Assembly: GCA_030592355.1 (NCBI GenBank)
Contig: JAUVJE010000075.1
Coordinates: 1-10,341, forward strand
Direction of reading: 5' to 3'
Length of the DNA: 10,341 bases
Source: Clostridia bacterium
GTDB lineage: Bacteria > Bacillota > Clostridia > DUPQ01
In this document: piece by piece, positions 7,148 through 10,341 of the stretch
Layout: the number at the start of each line of letters is the position of its first letter
Numbering within the stretch: the first letter of the stretch is position 1
The notes under the pieces: generated by a model
The model's database searches: none
The model's input: the letters and a program-made list of their open reading frames with translations, nothing else
What the model was told of the DNA's origin: nothing
Position numbers and translations under genes: made by a program

Positions 7148-7174
7148 TTAGCACTCTCGATGCGCGAGTGCTAA
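7148..7174. promoter_or_regulatory. CIRCE operator (HrcA binding site)
   Basis: The sequence is TTAGCACTC (7148-7156), a 9-nt spacer (7157-7165) and GAGTGCTAA (7166-7174), an exact match to the CIRCE consensus in both arms. It lies between the predicted transcript start and the hrcA ribosome binding site. HrcA dimers bind here to repress the operon under non-stress conditions, with GroEL known to support HrcA activity in related species. In the RNA the same element would form a hairpin at the 5' end. Confidence 0.97.
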
Positions 7175-7185
7175 CAGGAGGAAGG

Positions 7186-8187
7186 ATGAACCTGAGAACA
7201 ACAGCCATACTAAAGGCTGTCATCGAAGAATATGTGAAAAATGCAGAACCTGTTGGTTCAAAAACTGTTGCGAGTAAATATAACTTCGGTGTAAGCCCAG
7301 CCACAATCAGGAACGAAATGGCATTGCTTGAACAACTCGGATTCATAGCATCTCCACACACATCGGCGGGCAGGATACCGATGGAAAAGGCATACCGGTT
7401 TTATGTAAATACTATTATTGATGAAAGCCTCAGCGATTTTGAAGAAGAGTTTCTGCAGTTATCAAGTTATTTGGAACCGGAATCCTTCAGAAGAATTATT
7501 GAAAAAGTTTCAAGGGAAGTCTCTTCATACACACACTATGCATCAATAGCAATTATTGCTGCAGATGGAAGAGATGCAGTTGAGTTAGTCCACCTTATAA
7601 GGGTCAGCAACAGGGAAATACTTTGTGTGGTGCTCATGGAAAGCAAGAAAACCATAAGCTTTTCTACGGAAACAACAATTGCTATTCCCAAGGAAGATCT
7701 TGAAAAGCTATCGCAGCTTCTCACGGAAAAACTTAAGGGAATAAAAAGTTTTAATATAGAAGATACGGAAATTGAATATGCTGAGTATAGCGAAGAAATA
7801 AAAAAAATTGTAGGGAGTATTGCAGTACAGGCGGCGGAAAACTGCGATATGGACATAATCGTAGAGGGAGCGTCAAATCTCTTTGACCTTCCTGAATTTC
7901 ATGATCATAACAAGGCGAGGGAAATAATTCGGATATTCAATGAACAGCAGGTCCTCTGTAAAATGTTCAGAAAACCCGGTAAGAATGAAATTACAATCAA
8001 GATAGGCAGTGAAAACGAAATCGGAGAATTCAAAGGGATGACAACCATGTACAGGACATTTGATTTCAATACCAGGGGAATGATTTCATTTGGGGTTGCA
8101 GGACCGCTCAGGATGAATTATAGAAAAGTACTGGCATCTATGCGTGATGTTGATAAACTTATGCACGAGATGCTCAGGATATTATAG
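7186..8187 (+). CDS. hrcA: Heat-inducible transcription repressor HrcA
   Basis: The 333-residue protein is the class I heat-shock repressor. The N-terminal winged helix-turn-helix covers about 1-75, with VSPATIRNEMALLEQLGFI (36-54) as the recognition region and the signature HTSAGRIP (58-65). A GAF-like dimerisation domain follows, and the C-terminal FKGMTTMYRTFDFNTRGMISFGVAGPLRMNY region contains the typical GPxRMxY end motif. ATG 7186 is chosen because AGGAGG at 7176-7181 lies 4 nt upstream; an in-frame GTG at 7168 falls inside CIRCE and is not credible. HrcA controls its own operon through the CIRCE just upstream. The length is normal for the family and grpE follows after 13 nt. Confidence 0.97.
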   Translation: MNLRTTAILKAVIEEYVKNAEPVGSKTVASKYNFGVSPATIRNEMALLEQLGFIASPHTSAGRIPMEKAYRFYVNTIIDESLSDFEEEFLQLSSYLEPESFRRIIEKVSREVSSYTHYASIAIIAADGRDAVELVHLIRVSNREILCVVLMESKKTISFSTETTIAIPKEDLEKLSQLLTEKLKGIKSFNIEDTEIEYAEYSEEIKKIVGSIAVQAAENCDMDIIVEGASNLFDLPEFHDHNKAREIIRIFNEQQVLCKMFRKPGKNEITIKIGSENEIGEFKGMTTMYRTFDFNTRGMISFGVAGPLRMNYRKVLASMRDVDKLMHEMLRIL

Positions 8188-8200
8188 AGAGGAGAGGAAA

Positions 8201-8734
8201 ATGACAGAGGCGAAAGGAAAGAAAAAAAAAGATATGACAGAAGAAATACCCATTGAAGAAATAGTAGAAAAAAAAAGTGAATTTGAAATAAAATCAGAGC
8301 AGCTGGAGATGGAAAACGCAGAGTTAACCGATAACTATAAAAGACTTGCAGCCGAATTTGACAACTTCAGGAAACGCACTACAAGAGAAAAAGACGACAT
8401 ATACAAAAATGCCACAGCCAGCTTAGTGGAAGCGTTTCTACCGGTAATAGACGCTATGGAAAGCGCAAAGTTCAGTGTAGATAAAAATATGACAAAGGCT
8501 GCCTTAAAAGAAGGAATTATACTGGTTCACAGACGCTTTTCGGAAATATTGGATAAGCTGGATATCGAGGAAATTGAGTGCCTTGGTGAAGATTTTGACC
8601 CAGAACTCCATCACGCAGTGCTTCATATAGAGGATGGGGAATTCGGAGAAAATGAAGTTGTTGATGTTATGTTAAAAGGATATATATACAAAGACAAAGT
8701 AATAAGACACAGTATGGTTAAAGTAGCCAACTGA
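8201..8734 (+). CDS. grpE: Nucleotide exchange factor GrpE
   Basis: This 177-residue protein is the co-chaperone that releases ADP from DnaK. A lysine- and glutamate-rich flexible N-terminus (1-30) leads into a long coiled-coil helix (about 30-90, including YKRLAAEFDNFRKRT). The C-terminal beta domain carries the GrpE signature: FDPELHHAV (132-140), then VMLKGYIYKDKVIRHSMVKV (156-175). ATG 8201 is preceded by GGAGAGG at 8191-8197. An upstream in-frame ATG at 8144 lies inside hrcA and has no comparable site. Two runs of nine A at 8222-8230 and 8268-8276 fall in the first 26 codons and could favour polymerase slippage. The gene is co-transcribed with hrcA and dnaK. Confidence 0.97.
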   Translation: MTEAKGKKKKDMTEEIPIEEIVEKKSEFEIKSEQLEMENAELTDNYKRLAAEFDNFRKRTTREKDDIYKNATASLVEAFLPVIDAMESAKFSVDKNMTKAALKEGIILVHRRFSEILDKLDIEEIECLGEDFDPELHHAVLHIEDGEFGENEVVDVMLKGYIYKDKVIRHSMVKVAN

Positions 8735-8754
8735 TAAATTTATAAACAAACCAT

Positions 8755-8760
8755 AGGAGG
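8755..8760 (+). promoter_or_regulatory. Strong ribosome binding site for dnaK
   Basis: A consensus AGGAGG ends 8 nt before the dnaK ATG at 8769. The 34-nt grpE-dnaK gap holds no CIRCE, terminator or clear promoter, so dnaK depends on the hrcA promoter or on distal elements outside the window. The strong site probably supports the high DnaK output relative to GrpE and HrcA. Confidence 0.8.
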
Positions 8761-8768
8761 AAAAAGAA

Positions 8769-10341
8769 ATGGCAAAAATAATTGGAATAGACTTAGGAAC
8801 AACAAACTCATGCGTAGCAGTAATGGAAGGCGGAGAACCTGTCGTAATCGCTAACGCCGAAGGGGGCAGAACTACTCCTTCAGTAGTGGCTTTCTCAAAA
8901 ACCGGCGAAAGAATGGTAGGCCAGGTAGCTAAGAGACAGGCAATAACTAATCCGGACAGAACTGTGCTTTCAATAAAAAGAGACATGGGTACAAATAAAA
9001 AAGTCGATATCGACGGTAAGAAATATACCCCGCAGGAATTGTCGGCTATGATTCTGCAAAAACTAAAAATTGATGCTGAAAGTTATCTTGGAGAGACTAT
9101 TCAGCAGGTTGTTATAACGGTTCCGGCATACTTCAGTGATTCGCAGAGACAGGCTACAAAGGATGCAGGTAAAATTGCAGGCATGGAAGTTCTTAGAATA
9201 ATAAACGAGCCGACTGCAGCGGCGCTGGCTTACGGACTTGACAAAGAAGAAGATCAGAAAATCATGGTATTCGACCTTGGCGGCGGAACATTCGACGTAT
9301 CGATTCTTGATATCAGCGAAGGTGTTTTTGAAGTGCTTGCCACAAATGGAAACAATAGACTGGGCGGCGATGATTTTGACGATAAAATTATAGACTTCAT
9401 GGTTAAAACCTTCAAAGCCGAAAACGGAATTGACCTTGCAATAGACAAAATGGCTAAACAGAGACTTAAAGAAGCTGCTGAAAAAGCGAAGGTTGAACTT
9501 TCAACCGTAATGTCAACAAATATTAATCTTCCTTTTATCACAGCAGATGCAGCAGGTCCAAAGCATCTTGATATGACTCTGACAAGGGCGAAATTTGATG
9601 ACATGACCGCTGATCTTGTTGAAAAAACCATGGGACCGACCAGAAAAGCGATGAAAGACGCGGGACTGGATCCTTCGGATATCCATAAAATATTGATGGT
9701 AGGCGGATCCACTAGGACGCCCGCAGTTCAGGATGCGGTTAAAAAGTTCCTGGGGAAAGACCCGTTCAAGGGAATCAACCCGGATGAATGTGTTGCTGTA
9801 GGCGCGGCTATACAGGGCGGTGTTTTAACCGGTGATGTAAAGGATGTATTACTTCTCGACGTAACCCCTCTATCACTGGGTATTGAAACATTGGGAGGAG
9901 TTTTCACAAGACTTATTGAAAGAAACACTACTATTCCTACAAAGAAAAGCCAGACGTTCTCTACCGCGGCTGACAACCAGCCTTCCGTAGATATTCACGT
10001 TCTGCAGGGCGAAAGAGAAATGGCCCAGTATAATAAGACACTCGGTAGATTCCAGCTTACTGGTATTCCGCCTGCAATGAGGGGAATACCCCAGATAGAA
10101 GTGACTTTCGATATAGACGCAAACGGCATAGTTCATGTTTCGGCTAAAGACCTGGGAACAGGCAATGAACAAAAAATTACTTTGACCGCTTCATCAAACC
10201 TTTCGGATGATGACATAGAAAAAGCTGTCAATGAAGCTGAGCAACATGCAGAAGAAGATAAGAAGCGTAAAGAAGAAGTTGAAATAAGGAACAATGCTGA
10301 TTCGGCCGTATACCAGACCGAAAAAACCATGAAAGATCTGG
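8769..10341 (+). CDS. dnaK: Chaperone DnaK (Hsp70), C-terminus beyond the window
   Basis: 524 codons are visible with no stop, of an expected 600-620. The nucleotide-binding domain shows GIDLGTTNS (6-14), Lys70 of SIKRDMG, the VITVPAYFSDSQRQAT segment (115-130), INEPTAAALAYG (145-156), DLGGGTFD (169-176) and MVGGSTRTP (310-318). The interdomain linker DVLLLDVTPLSLG is at 359-371, then the beta-sandwich substrate-binding domain, and the helical lid begins near NLSDDDIEKA (477-486). The loop between Lys70 and YTPQELSA (86-93) is more than 20 residues shorter than in E. coli DnaK, the known Gram-positive deletion. The E. coli Thr199 position is not Thr here (GNNRLGG), as in Bacillus. DnaK works with GrpE from the same operon, and dnaJ normally follows. 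The gene appears intact up to the right edge. Confidence 0.98.
   Translation, partial: MAKIIGIDLGTTNSCVAVMEGGEPVVIANAEGGRTTPSVVAFSKTGERMVGQVAKRQAITNPDRTVLSIKRDMGTNKKVDIDGKKYTPQELSAMILQKLKIDAESYLGETIQQVVITVPAYFSDSQRQATKDAGKIAGMEVLRIINEPTAAALAYGLDKEEDQKIMVFDLGGGTFDVSILDISEGVFEVLATNGNNRLGGDDFDDKIIDFMVKTFKAENGIDLAIDKMAKQRLKEAAEKAKVELSTVMSTNINLPFITADAAGPKHLDMTLTRAKFDDMTADLVEKTMGPTRKAMKDAGLDPSDIHKILMVGGSTRTPAVQDAVKKFLGKDPFKGINPDECVAVGAAIQGGVLTGDVKDVLLLDVTPLSLGIETLGGVFTRLIERNTTIPTKKSQTFSTAADNQPSVDIHVLQGEREMAQYNKTLGRFQLTGIPPAMRGIPQIEVTFDIDANGIVHVSAKDLGTGNEQKITLTASSNLSDDDIEKAVNEAEQHAEEDKKRKEEVEIRNNADSAVYQTEKTMKDL

Noticed and set aside
7168..7185. GTG at 7168 as the hrcA start
   Set aside because: It lies inside the right CIRCE arm, and its extension would encode the ribosome binding site of the real ATG at 7186.
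9254..10330. Several open frames on the minus strand opposite dnaK
   Set aside because: They are antisense shadows of a strongly conserved DnaK frame, with no ribosome binding sites and no recognisable protein motifs.

Overview
The window looks like chromosomal DNA from a low-to-moderate-GC Firmicute, most likely a member of the Clostridia. The evidence is the gene order lepA-hemW followed by hrcA-grpE-dnaK (standard in Bacilli and Clostridia), a perfect CIRCE operator, strong AGGAGG-type ribosome binding sites, sigma-A-like promoters, and a DnaK that lacks the N-terminal insert seen in proteobacterial DnaK. I cannot name a species.

Layout. (1) Positions 1-110 hold the last codons of a plus-strand gene, probably a HlyD/RND-type membrane-fusion (periplasmic adaptor) protein. 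(2) Positions 215-3312 hold a tight three-gene plus-strand operon: a DegT/DnrJ/EryC1-type PLP aminotransferase, an SGNH-type hydrolase/esterase with a large insert, and an M55 (DppA-like) zinc D-aminopeptidase. All three have intact active-site residues and lack signal peptides. The substrate of the set is unknown, and this is the least explained part of the window. (3) A convergent terminator at about 3326-3359 separates it from a minus-strand cyclophilin lipoprotein (3364-4071). (4) A short divergent promoter region (4072-4149) with physically overlapping promoters drives the cyclophilin gene leftward and lepA rightward. (5) lepA and hemW (4150-7081) lie 1 nt apart; hemW starts at TTG with no ribosome binding site of its own. 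(6) A class I heat-shock operon begins with a TTGACA/TATCTT promoter and a perfect CIRCE, followed by hrcA, grpE and dnaK. dnaK runs off the right edge in its C-terminal lid region.

How the genes work together. HrcA binds CIRCE and represses its own operon. GrpE is the nucleotide exchange factor for DnaK. LepA (EF4) and HemW are housekeeping factors for translation and heme handling. The cyclophilin lipoprotein probably assists folding outside the membrane. The aminotransferase/SGNH/M55 set probably acts in the cytoplasm on a common metabolite, possibly a sugar- or D-amino-acid-containing compound, but that is inference. I saw no mobile elements, CRISPR arrays, tRNA or rRNA genes. No stretch over 300 bases lacks a gene.
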